From JAFGIG01 sp964397545 (GTDB taxonomy: Bacteria; SDB-A): 60,224 nucleotides of DNA. The position numbers and the translations under genes were made by a program. Under the pieces are notes generated by a model, which did no database searches, was not told where the DNA came from, and saw only the letters and a program-made list of their open reading frames with translations. Within the stretch, counting starts at the first letter, position 1. The number at the start of each line of letters is the position of its first letter. The stretch covers positions 1 to 60,224 of the forward strand of contig CAYNIW010000014.1 in NCBI GenBank assembly GCA_964397545.1, in the 5' to 3' direction. Positions 26,751-34,389 of this stretch are shown in pieces.

Positions 26751-27204
26751 AATTGCAGTTTTATGCGCCGCGGTTCTCGTTTTTTCCGTTTTTTCCTGCG
26801 GTCCTAAAAACGGAGATGTTTCAGGCTCGATTGAAACGACAATCTTATTTGAAGCCGAAATAGAGATTTGGAAGAATATGATGCCAACGGTTCCGCCTTC
26901 CGAACCGGGGGTAATATGCAATATCGCGGTGAAAATCAATAAAGACGCCGAATTCACGGAAGCCTCACTGGTAGCTGGGGTGATTAAGAATACGGACGGA
27001 GAGGATATTTCATCTTTGACTTTGGATATCGAACCTATATTTACTAATGGACTGAAAGACGAAGTTATCTTTGTCAGGGCTGTTGTGGATTATCCCGATA
27101 GAATTTCAGGAGGAGATGAAGTAAAGGGATGGTTCTTGTTTATTGTTGACGGCAGAAAAGTTGAAATAGAAACCGCTCCTGTAGTCGTAAAAAACGTCTA
27201 TTAG
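26743..27204 (+). CDS. hypothetical lipoprotein
   Basis: 153 residues. The signal peptide ends in a lipobox (VFSC, 16-19), so the mature protein should be a diacylated lipoprotein. The remainder is a single beta-rich domain with no recognised motif. It overlaps the EF-G-like gene by eight bases and the TatD gene by one. Confidence 0.82.
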   Translation: MNKIAVLCAAVLVFSVFSCGPKNGDVSGSIETTILFEAEIEIWKNMMPTVPPSEPGVICNIAVKINKDAEFTEASLVAGVIKNTDGEDISSLTLDIEPIFTNGLKDEVIFVRAVVDYPDRISGGDEVKGWFLFIVDGRKVEIETAPVVVKNVY

Positions 27205-27974
27205 TGACAGATGTTCACTGTCATCTGACGCATCGGCCTTTTTCGGATAAAAGGGACGTTGTCATAAAAGAGGCTCGGAAGGCGGGCGTCAGGATAATAA
27301 TAGACTCGGTCACGGATCCGTCTCTTTGGGAAACCGAAATTCGGAGAGATGAAGAAGGAATCTATGTCAGTTTGGGAATTCATCCCCAGTCGGTGACGGA
27401 AAGGGATTTTTCATCAGAGCTCGAATTGCTCGGTTTGTTAGCCGGAAATCCTAAAACGGCCGCCATAGGAGAAATAGGGCTGGACACGATAAAAAACATC
27501 ACTGACATAAAAACGCAATCAAAAGTGTTCCTTGCGCAGATTGAAATAGCAGTCTCTGAAAAGATTCCTGTAATAATCCATTGTCTCGGTCAATATGATT
27601 TACTGCTGAAAATTCTTAAAAATAAAAAACCCTCTGTTCCGTTGATACTGCACAGATATTCAGGTGGGGACGGGCAGGTTAAAGCTTTCTCTTCTCTGGG
27701 GTGTTTTTTCTCAATAGGGGGAAATGTTCTCAATCCTGACGGGAAAAGGCTCGCAAACTCAGTGTTGAAGATCCCCGATGAATTAATAGTCGCTGAAACC
27801 GACGCCCCTTATTTTTACTTCGGCGAAAAAAGAGAAGTTGGCACGCCTGCGCATCTCCCTCTCGTCGTCGAGGCTATTTCAAAGATAAAAGGCGAGGATT
27901 TTCACGGGATGAAACAAAAAATTTATGAGAATTCAAAAAGAGCGTTTCCTGAGAGAATTTCGTTCCCGGACTGA
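27204..27974 (+). CDS. tatD: TatD-family metal-dependent hydrolase
   Basis: 256 residues from a GTG that overlaps the previous stop by one base. The metal ligands are visible: HCH at 5-7, E in GEIGLD, H in IIHCLGQ, H in ILHRYSGG and D in AETDAP. Family members are DNases/phosphoesterases acting on 3' ends or damaged DNA. The N-terminus is short, with the motif beginning at residue 3. The next gene starts 50 bases before its stop. Confidence 0.9.
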   Translation: MTDVHCHLTHRPFSDKRDVVIKEARKAGVRIIIDSVTDPSLWETEIRRDEEGIYVSLGIHPQSVTERDFSSELELLGLLAGNPKTAAIGEIGLDTIKNITDIKTQSKVFLAQIEIAVSEKIPVIIHCLGQYDLLLKILKNKKPSVPLILHRYSGGDGQVKAFSSLGCFFSIGGNVLNPDGKRLANSVLKIPDELIVAETDAPYFYFGEKREVGTPAHLPLVVEAISKIKGEDFHGMKQKIYENSKRAFPERISFPD

Positions 27975-28623
27975 AATTATTTACGGCGGAAAAAGCCTCG
28001 AAAAACTCTGGAACGTTAGGATAGCTGTTGTCGGATTGGGCGGAGTCGGGTCTGCCGCGGCAGAGGCACTCTGCAGGCTCGGAGCCGGGAATTTTCTTTT
28101 CATAGATAAAGACGAGCTGGAAACCTCGAATCTCAACAGGCACTTCCAGTCGGATATGTCAAACACAGGAGGGGGAAAAGCCGAAGAATCCGCGCGGCGC
28201 TGTAAAAGGATAAACCCCTACGCTAATTACATCTGGTTTCGCAGAGAGGTAAATTCAGGCACGATTGCAGTCATAGAGGACTTTAAGCCTGATTATGTGG
28301 TTGACGCGATAGACGACATAGAGGCGAAAATAATGCTGGCTCGAAAATTTTCTGAAAGTTCTTCCGGTTTTATTTCTTCAATGGGCGCGGGAAACAAAAG
28401 AGATCCGTCAAAAATAAAAATTTCACTTTTGAGTGAGACTTCCTTTTGTCCGCTCGCGAGAAAAATGAGAAAAAGAACAAAAGATGAAATGGATTTTACC
28501 GTTGTCTATTCGACGGAAGCAGGCATTTCAGGTAAAATCGGCTCGGCGTTTCCCGTGACGGCTTCTTTTGGAATTTATATTGCTTATTGGATCGCGGAAA
28601 AAGCGTTTATTGGCGAGATTTAA
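27925..28623 (+). CDS. tcdA: tRNA threonylcarbamoyladenosine dehydratase (TcdA/CsdL), ThiF family
   Basis: 232 residues. Adenylate-forming ThiF-fold: nucleotide loop GLGGVGS (37-43), R/D motif near DKDELETSNLNRHF, and a catalytic-type segment SFCPLARKMRKR with a Cys. TcdA makes cyclic t6A at position 37 of ANN-decoding tRNAs. The N-terminus (RFLREFRSRTEIIYG) matches TcdA better than MoeB. It overlaps tatD by 50 bases; a later in-frame start is not obvious. Confidence 0.85.
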   Translation: MRIQKERFLREFRSRTEIIYGGKSLEKLWNVRIAVVGLGGVGSAAAEALCRLGAGNFLFIDKDELETSNLNRHFQSDMSNTGGGKAEESARRCKRINPYANYIWFRREVNSGTIAVIEDFKPDYVVDAIDDIEAKIMLARKFSESSSGFISSMGAGNKRDPSKIKISLLSETSFCPLARKMRKRTKDEMDFTVVYSTEAGISGKIGSAFPVTASFGIYIAYWIAEKAFIGEI

Positions 28624-28656
28624 ACTAAAATAAATTCTTTTTCGTGAATTGTTTGT

Positions 28657-28662
28657 TATAAT
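28657..28662 (+). promoter_or_regulatory. -10 box upstream of the aldolase gene
   Basis: A TATAAT between the tcdA stop and the aldolase start, with only a weak T-rich -35 (TTCTTT, 16 bases upstream). The aldolase ATG is preceded by AAAGGAG. Confidence 0.45.
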
Positions 28663-28692
28663 TCTTCTAAAAAAGACAAAAAAGGAGATCAA

Positions 28693-29667
28693 ATGATAGA
28701 GTATAAGAGTCTTGGATTTGTCAATACGAGGGAAATGTTCAAAAAAGCATACAGGGAAGGTTTTGCTGTTCCCGCTTACAATTTCAACAACATGGAACAG
28801 CTTCAGGCTATTATGCACGCTTGCGCAGAGACAAATTCTCCTGTGATAATTCAGGTCTCGAAAGGCGCGAGAAAATACGCAAATCCCATAATGCTCAGAT
28901 ACATGGCTGAGGGAGCAGTCCGCATGGTCAGAGATGAGCTGAAAGCGACCTTTCCAATAGCCTTGCACCTCGATCACGGAGATTCTTTCGATACCTGCAG
29001 GTCCGCGATAGAATACGGCTTTTCTTCGGTTATGATAGACGGATCTTCTCTCCCATACAAAGACAACATCGAGTTGACGAAAAAAGTAGTGGAATACGCG
29101 CACAAATACGACGTGACCGTTGAAGGCGAACTCGGCGTTCTCGCGGGTATTGAAGACGATGTTGTCGGAGAAGCTACTACATACACGGACCCTGAAAGCG
29201 TCAACGATTTTGTAAACAAAACCCGGGTTGATTCGCTTGCGATTTCCATCGGGACTTCTCACGGAGCCTATAAATTCAAACTAAAACCTGGTGAACCGAT
29301 GCCGGAACTTCGATTCGACATACTCGAAGAGATAACAAAAAGACTGCCTGAATACCCGATAGTTCTTCACGGTTCCTCGTCCGTGCCGCTGGATTACGTC
29401 GAAATGATAAACAATTACGGAGGTAAACTCGAAGGCGCATCGGGTGTTCCTGAAGAACAGCTGAGAAGGGCTGCGAAATCGTCGGTGTGTAAAATAAATG
29501 TGGACACAGACGGAAGACTTGTTGTGACGGCAAAAGTCAGAGAAATCCTCGCAAAAAATCCTGATAAATACGACCCCAGAGATTATCTCGGACCGGCGAG
29601 AGAAGCCCTCAAAGAGCTTCTCATAGAAAAAAATGTCAACGTGATGGGCAGCGCCGGCCAGGGATAA
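28693..29667 (+). CDS. fba: class II fructose-bisphosphate aldolase
   Basis: 324 residues. Zinc and substrate motifs of class II aldolases are present: HLDHG near 94-98, SVMIDGSS, the EGELG segment, IGTSHGAYKF and LHGSSSVP. It interconverts fructose-1,6-bisphosphate with glyceraldehyde-3-phosphate and dihydroxyacetone phosphate in glycolysis/gluconeogenesis. It begins after a short intergenic stretch with a -10 box, and rsfS follows by one base. Confidence 0.95.
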   Translation: MIEYKSLGFVNTREMFKKAYREGFAVPAYNFNNMEQLQAIMHACAETNSPVIIQVSKGARKYANPIMLRYMAEGAVRMVRDELKATFPIALHLDHGDSFDTCRSAIEYGFSSVMIDGSSLPYKDNIELTKKVVEYAHKYDVTVEGELGVLAGIEDDVVGEATTYTDPESVNDFVNKTRVDSLAISIGTSHGAYKFKLKPGEPMPELRFDILEEITKRLPEYPIVLHGSSSVPLDYVEMINNYGGKLEGASGVPEEQLRRAAKSSVCKINVDTDGRLVVTAKVREILAKNPDKYDPRDYLGPAREALKELLIEKNVNVMGSAGQG

Positions 29668-29668
29668 A

Positions 29669-30007
29669 ATGAAAAAAGAAGCATCTAAAATAATTTCAGT
29701 TCTTATGGCAAACAAAGCCTACGATACGATTTACATCGACATAGAAGGGCTTTCGGCGGTGACTGACGGCATTGTGATAGCGACGACTCTTTCAGACGTC
29801 CATTCGAGAAGTCTCGTCAGGAAAATTCATGAATCAATAAAAGATCCGCAGCTAAAAACGCCTTTCAGGGAGGAAGGATCGAGAAACGGGAAATGGGTGG
29901 TTCTCGATTTTACTGATTTCATGGTTCATCTCATGGTTCCTGAGATGAGAGAGCTTTATAATCTGGAGAGTATTTGGCCTGATGCGAAACTGACTCAATT
30001 TAGTTAG
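29669..30007 (+). CDS. rsfS: ribosome silencing factor RsfS
   Basis: 112 residues. The family signature is visible: the SDGIVIATTLSDVHS-like strand, then WVVLDFTDFMVHLMVPEMR and YNLESIWPDA near the C-terminus. RsfS binds ribosomal protein L14 and blocks subunit joining. It is one base after fba and probably co-transcribed with it. Confidence 0.93.
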   Translation: MKKEASKIISVLMANKAYDTIYIDIEGLSAVTDGIVIATTLSDVHSRSLVRKIHESIKDPQLKTPFREEGSRNGKWVVLDFTDFMVHLMVPEMRELYNLESIWPDAKLTQFS

Positions 30008-30012
30008 ACTCG

Positions 30013-30040
30013 TTGACAATTAGCCATAAGCTGGTATAAT
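30013..30040 (+). promoter_or_regulatory. strong sigma-70 promoter of the rpmH operon
   Basis: A perfect TTGACA (30013-30018), a 16-base spacer and a perfect TATAAT (30035-30040). It is the best promoter in the window. Expected transcription start is about 30047; rpmH begins at 30080 behind GGAGG. Confidence 0.9.
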
Positions 30041-30079
30041 TTGCTTTTTTGATTTAACTTTATATTTCCGGAGGATAAA

Positions 30080-30226
30080 ATGAAAAGAACATACCAACCG
30101 AGTAGGTTAAAAAGAGCGAGAACACACGGTTTCAGAAAAAGAATGAGCACAAGGAACGGCCGAAAAGTCCTCTCCAGCAGGAGAGCAAAAGGGAGAAAGA
30201 GGCTTGTGCCGGTAATAGCCGGATGA
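30080..30226 (+). CDS. rpmH: 50S ribosomal protein L34
   Basis: 48 residues, MKRTYQPSRLKRARTHGFRK at the start, then RMSTRNGRKVLSSRRAKGRK: an almost invariant bacterial L34 sequence. ATG 30080 follows GGAGGATAAA. Its stop overlaps the rnpA start (ATGA), as is common. It opens the rpmH-rnpA-yidD-yidC-jag-mnmE cluster. Confidence 0.97.
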   Translation: MKRTYQPSRLKRARTHGFRKRMSTRNGRKVLSSRRAKGRKRLVPVIAG

Positions 30227-30555
30227 GTTCATGCGCTTTTGCGAAACTGAAAAAAAAGAAAGAAATTGAAGATCTTCTCGCCGAAGGCAGAAAAACATGG
30301 GGCGCTCATTTGGGAATTGTTCACAGACCGGCGCCGCGAATTGCCTTTTGCGTCGGCATAAAAAAAGGCGTAAAAACCGCCGTAGAGCGCAACAAGCTTA
30401 GAAGGCGCCTGAGAGAGGCCCTTAAAAAGAAAATTTCAGATGTCAAGATATGCTGCGAATTCATTGTAATAGCCAGAAAGGAAGCCGCCTGTTTAGATTT
30501 CAAAGAACTGGAAACAGAGCTTTTAACGACGATGAAAAAAGCGGGTTTGATATAA
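30223..30555 (+). CDS. rnpA: ribonuclease P protein component
   Basis: 110 residues. The RNR motif ERNKLRRRLREA and the preceding GIKKGVKTAVERN segment identify the protein subunit of RNase P, which works with the catalytic RNA in 5' maturation of tRNA. The ATG overlaps the rpmH stop by four bases. The RNA partner gene (rnpB) is not in this window. Confidence 0.95.
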   Translation: MSSCAFAKLKKKKEIEDLLAEGRKTWGAHLGIVHRPAPRIAFCVGIKKGVKTAVERNKLRRRLREALKKKISDVKICCEFIVIARKEAACLDFKELETELLTTMKKAGLI

Positions 30556-30563
30556 AGACGGCT

Positions 30564-30758
30564 GTGTGGGCGGTTGAAGCATATAGGCTTTTTGTCTCTC
30601 CGCTGTTCCCAAACTCTTGCAGGTTCACGCCGACATGCTCTGAATATGCTATATCAGCTTTTAAGAAATACGGACTATTCAAAGGCGGTTTTCGCGCTTT
30701 CAAGAGGATTTTAAGATGCAACCCTTTCTGTGCCGGAGGATATGATCCTCTGGATTGA
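30564..30758 (+). CDS. yidD: membrane protein insertion efficiency factor YidD
   Basis: About 64 residues from GTG 30564. The diagnostic motif CRFTPTCSEYA is followed by KKYGLFKGGFRAFKRIL and a C-terminal RCNPFCAGGYDP. An ATG at 30450 would overlap rnpA by 106 bases and add an un-conserved N-terminus, so GTG is preferred. It is associated with YidC in membrane protein insertion and has the usual place between rnpA and yidC. Confidence 0.9.
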   Translation: MWAVEAYRLFVSPLFPNSCRFTPTCSEYAISAFKKYGLFKGGFRAFKRILRCNPFCAGGYDPLD

Positions 30759-30772
30759 AACTAAGGAGTAAA

Positions 30773-32536
30773 ATGGATTACAAGTGGAGAATAATACTCG
30801 CGATCGCGTTTTCTTTTGTCATACTTTTGACATGGCAGTTTTTCTTCAACAAAAAAACAGATAAACCGGAAGCCGCGGCGACGGATACAATGCCTGTAAT
30901 TCCTGTCCAAGACACGGCGGAGACGGTTATCCTAATCGATGACACAGCGCCTTCACAAGAGAGCTTAATCTTTGAGGTTTTGCCCCAAGAAACCGAATTT
31001 GAGATGGAAAACGGCAATATGACGATATTTCTCGACCTTGAAAAAGGAGCTTCTGTTTCAGGTATAACTCTTCATGATTACGGCATTTCGGGAAAAGATG
31101 ATAAACTGAGCCTTTATCCTCTCGATGACAGCCACCCCTGCGAAAGAGGTCTCATTTTTTCATTAAACGACGACAGCCTTAGAACCCAGAAGTTCAATTC
31201 AGGGGATGTTCCTTTTGCTCTCGACACTTCTTATTTTGTTTCCGACTCTCAGGTCTTTGTATTCTCACAGAAAATATCAAGAGAGTTACAGACTGAAGTT
31301 GATCTCTCAGAAGCAGATACCGCGGAGATAGCTCTGGAAATCACGGAAGAAAGATACTACATCAAATATATTCTGCCTCCCCAAGGTTATTCGTTTCAAG
31401 TCTCCGCATGGACCGATTTTGGCGACAGAATGCGCTACAGCTGGTCTATGACTTGGCAGGAAGGAATGGCTGTCACTGAACCCGATCTCAAGTTAGATCC
31501 AGGGAAAAACCGGTTTTTCATTGCGATGAGTCCTGTTGGATTCAGATATTTCAGAAAAAGCCTAAAAGATGTCGCGGAAGGGAAAGCACTTTACGAAGAA
31601 CCGGCTATCTGGGCGGGAATCGTCGATCAGTATTTTATGGTAGCGTTTGTCCCGAGGAATGACGACGGCGGCGATTTTCATTCAGCCGTGAATTTTGTGT
31701 CCAGAGCGAATCAGGAAGGGAGTCATCCCTATTCAGCGGATATCATTTTCGGACCGCTCAGCTCTGACACTTTGAAATTTATATGCTACACGGGTCCGCT
31801 TGACGAGACTCACCTGTCTTCAACGGGATTCAGGCTTGATGAAAACGTGCAGATGGGCTGGAGGTGGCTAAGACCAATAAGCAAAACTCTTTTGTGGTTT
31901 TTGAGACTGTTAAACAGGATTGTTCCGAATTACGGACTGGACATAATCATTTTTTCACTCGCCATGAATATCGTTTTTCTTCCTCTTTCGCTCTTCAGCC
32001 AGAAATCAATGAAGAGAATGCAGGAAATTCAGCCGAAACTTCAGGATCTGAAAGATAAATACAAAAACGATCAGAAAAGACTCAACGAAGAGACCATGAA
32101 ACTATACAGACAGGAGGCTTTCAACCCGTTCAGCGGGTGCTTGCCCCTCCTTTTGCAGATGCCGGTTTTCATGGCTCTCTATCAGATAATGAAAACGACA
32201 ATAATTCTTAGAAACCAGAGTTTTCTCTGGATAGCTGACCTTTCGAGACCAGAGGCGACCATTCCAATTTCACTGCCCTTTACTTCCGCTCCCGGAATCG
32301 GAATCCTCCCTCTTCTGATGGGTGTGATGATGTTTTTCCAGCAGAAGATGACCAACACCAATCCTCAGCAGAAATCGCTTACTTATATTATGCCGATTTT
32401 CATGACATACATTTTCCTCGGATTTCCGGCGGCAATAGTTCTTTATTGGGCGTCTTACAACCTATTCGGATTAGGACAGCAGTTGTTTTTCAAATACAGA
32501 GAAAAGAAAGCTAAGCAGGCGGAACAAAATGGATGA
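30773..32536 (+). CDS. yidC: membrane protein insertase YidC
   Basis: 587 residues from ATG 30773 behind AAGGAG (an earlier TTG at 30755 is less likely). An N-terminal helix (WRIILAIAFSFVILLTWQFF), a large periplasmic P1 domain (about 60-350) and the conserved C-terminal insertase core follow, with ISKTLLWFLRLLNRIVPNYG, then CLPLLLQMPVFMALYQIM. Full-length Gram-negative type. It inserts inner-membrane proteins alone or with Sec. The next gene overlaps by eight bases. Confidence 0.95.
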   Translation: MDYKWRIILAIAFSFVILLTWQFFFNKKTDKPEAAATDTMPVIPVQDTAETVILIDDTAPSQESLIFEVLPQETEFEMENGNMTIFLDLEKGASVSGITLHDYGISGKDDKLSLYPLDDSHPCERGLIFSLNDDSLRTQKFNSGDVPFALDTSYFVSDSQVFVFSQKISRELQTEVDLSEADTAEIALEITEERYYIKYILPPQGYSFQVSAWTDFGDRMRYSWSMTWQEGMAVTEPDLKLDPGKNRFFIAMSPVGFRYFRKSLKDVAEGKALYEEPAIWAGIVDQYFMVAFVPRNDDGGDFHSAVNFVSRANQEGSHPYSADIIFGPLSSDTLKFICYTGPLDETHLSSTGFRLDENVQMGWRWLRPISKTLLWFLRLLNRIVPNYGLDIIIFSLAMNIVFLPLSLFSQKSMKRMQEIQPKLQDLKDKYKNDQKRLNEETMKLYRQEAFNPFSGCLPLLLQMPVFMALYQIMKTTIILRNQSFLWIADLSRPEATIPISLPFTSAPGIGILPLLMGVMMFFQQKMTNTNPQQKSLTYIMPIFMTYIFLGFPAAIVLYWASYNLFGLGQQLFFKYREKKAKQAEQNG

Positions 32537-32987
32537 AGAAATAAAATCCTGGCTGAATGATAATGTAAATGAATTGCTAAGGCGTATGGGGTTTGACGAC
32601 GTATCTCTTAAGATATCTAAAGAATCAGAGAATGTATTTTCAGTGAGCGTTTTTTCAGAAAGCGACTCAGGCAGGATTATCGGAAGAGAAGGAACAGTTA
32701 TACAGTCAATCGCCCTTTTGGTGAATAAAATGCTTTCCAGAGATTTCAAGGGATACAGAGTAAGAGTGGACGCTGAAGATTACATGAAAAAAAGAGAAGA
32801 AAGTTTCAAGGAGAAAGTTGTAGAAATAGCCAGAAGAGCCGAACTTCTCTCTGAAGAACACATTATTAAAAATCTCAATTCTTACGAGAGACGAATAGCT
32901 CATCTGATAATAGACGATTTTGAGGGCGTGGAAAGCAGAAGCGAAGGGGAAGGGGAAATTAAAGACGTCGTAATATTTCCTAAGTGA
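32529..32987 (+). CDS. jag: RNA-binding protein Jag/KhpB (KH and R3H domains)
   Basis: 152 residues. KH domain GRIIGREGTVIQSIALLVN (about 48-66) and R3H-type segment LNSYERRIAHLII near 116-128. The N-terminal Jag_N domain of Gram-positive proteins is absent, as in other short Jag proteins. It lies between yidC and mnmE as usual. Confidence 0.92.
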   Translation: MDEEIKSWLNDNVNELLRRMGFDDVSLKISKESENVFSVSVFSESDSGRIIGREGTVIQSIALLVNKMLSRDFKGYRVRVDAEDYMKKREESFKEKVVEIARRAELLSEEHIIKNLNSYERRIAHLIIDDFEGVESRSEGEGEIKDVVIFPK

Positions 32988-34324
32988 ATATTTTTGACAC
33001 GATAGTCGCGAGAATAACTCCTGAAGGCGAAAGCGCCGTATCCGTGATAAGGCTGAGCGGAGACAAGAGTTTTTTATGCCTGAAAAATCTCACCGGAAAA
33101 GAAAAATTCACACCGAAAAAAGCCATGCTCGTGAAGATAAAACTGCCAAGCGGAATAAGCGACAAAGCAGTTGCGGTATGCTATCCGAAAAACCGGTCTT
33201 ACACTGGAGAAGACGTATGCGAACTGAGTCTCCACGGGAATGATTATCTCGTGGAAAAGGCAATTCAAGCATGCGTGGAGAGCGGTGCGAGAACTGCCCA
33301 AAGAGGTGAATTCACCCTGCGGGCTTTTCTTAACGGGAAGATGGATCTCACGCAGGCTGAATCCGTTCTGTCTTTGATAAAAAGTTCGAACGAAAAAGCG
33401 CTGAAAAGAGCCGGCTCTTCAGCTGAAGGCAAAACAAGCGGTAAAGTTAAAAAAGCCATTGATAGTGTTGATTTCTGCCGAGCGGAACTCGAAGTGTGCG
33501 CACTTGAAGATACGTCAAATCCATTTCTGACGGACGCGTTTTTTGAAAAAATGTCAGAAACCGAAAAAGATTTGGGAAAACTTCTGTCTTGGTCACAGGC
33601 GGGTAAAAGAGACCTTCATAAACCTCAGGTGTTCATAGTCGGACCTCCGAACGCCGGAAAATCTACGCTTTTCAATAGATTGTTCGGCTCTAAAAGAGTA
33701 GTCGTTTCGGAAATCCCGGGGACCACAAGGGACATGATAAGAGAAGACATAGTTCTGCAAAAGGGATTGGTAAGACTCGTCGACGGAGCGGGTTTCAGAG
33801 AAAGAAATGACGACAATCTTGAAACTATGGGCAGGGAATTGTATCTTGAAAAATTCAATGACGCGGATCTTTTCATACTTCTTCTCGACTCGTCGTCCGA
33901 TTGGGAGAAAGAGATACAAGGATATATCAATATGACAAAAGGGAAAAATAGTATTATAGCGCTCAATAAATCTGATTTAGCAGGGAATTCAGCCTCTATT
34001 CCCGAAGGGGCGATATTGATATCAGCGCTTAAGGGAGAGAATTTGGAGGCATTGAAACAAAGGATTGAATCCGAGATTTGGGATAAAAAGAACTTTTCTA
34101 AAGACCCTGACGATGAAGCTTATGTTTCCGAAAGAGCTTCTTTAATGATAACTTCTGCTAAAGAGAGCTTCAAAAACGCGCAAACAAAAATCAGTGAAGA
34201 TCTCTGGGACATTGCATCTTTTGAACTCTTAAAAGTCAAAGAGCATCTCAGCGCAGTTATAGGATTGGACGTAAAACCTGGTGATGTCGTAGGTCTGTTC
34301 GATAAATTCTGCGTCGGAAAATAA
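32984..34324 (+). CDS. mnmE: tRNA modification GTPase MnmE
   Basis: 446 residues from a GTG overlapping the jag stop (GTGA). N-terminal folate-binding domain, a GTPase domain with G1 GPPNAGKST from about 220, G2 GTTRD, G3 DGAG and G4 NKSD, and the C-terminal CVGK that carries the catalytic Cys motif. With MnmG it places the carboxymethylaminomethyl group on wobble uridine 34. MnmG is not in this window. Confidence 0.95.
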   Translation: MNIFDTIVARITPEGESAVSVIRLSGDKSFLCLKNLTGKEKFTPKKAMLVKIKLPSGISDKAVAVCYPKNRSYTGEDVCELSLHGNDYLVEKAIQACVESGARTAQRGEFTLRAFLNGKMDLTQAESVLSLIKSSNEKALKRAGSSAEGKTSGKVKKAIDSVDFCRAELEVCALEDTSNPFLTDAFFEKMSETEKDLGKLLSWSQAGKRDLHKPQVFIVGPPNAGKSTLFNRLFGSKRVVVSEIPGTTRDMIREDIVLQKGLVRLVDGAGFRERNDDNLETMGRELYLEKFNDADLFILLLDSSSDWEKEIQGYINMTKGKNSIIALNKSDLAGNSASIPEGAILISALKGENLEALKQRIESEIWDKKNFSKDPDDEAYVSERASLMITSAKESFKNAQTKISEDLWDIASFELLKVKEHLSAVIGLDVKPGDVVGLFDKFCVGK

Positions 34325-34389
34325 ATTTCCGGCTGTTGACAATCTTCACAAACAGGTGGAGCATTATCCAATTTTCAGACGGGGGAAAA

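Noticed and set aside
30000..30080. Chromosome replication origin near rpmH
   Set aside because: No dnaA gene, no cluster of DnaA boxes and no AT-rich unwinding element were seen.
34336..34389. TTGACA at 34336 as a promoter, and TTG 34336 as the glnS start
   Set aside because: No -10 box follows at 16-18 bases, and the extra residues have no conservation or ribosome-binding site; ATG 34390 is better.
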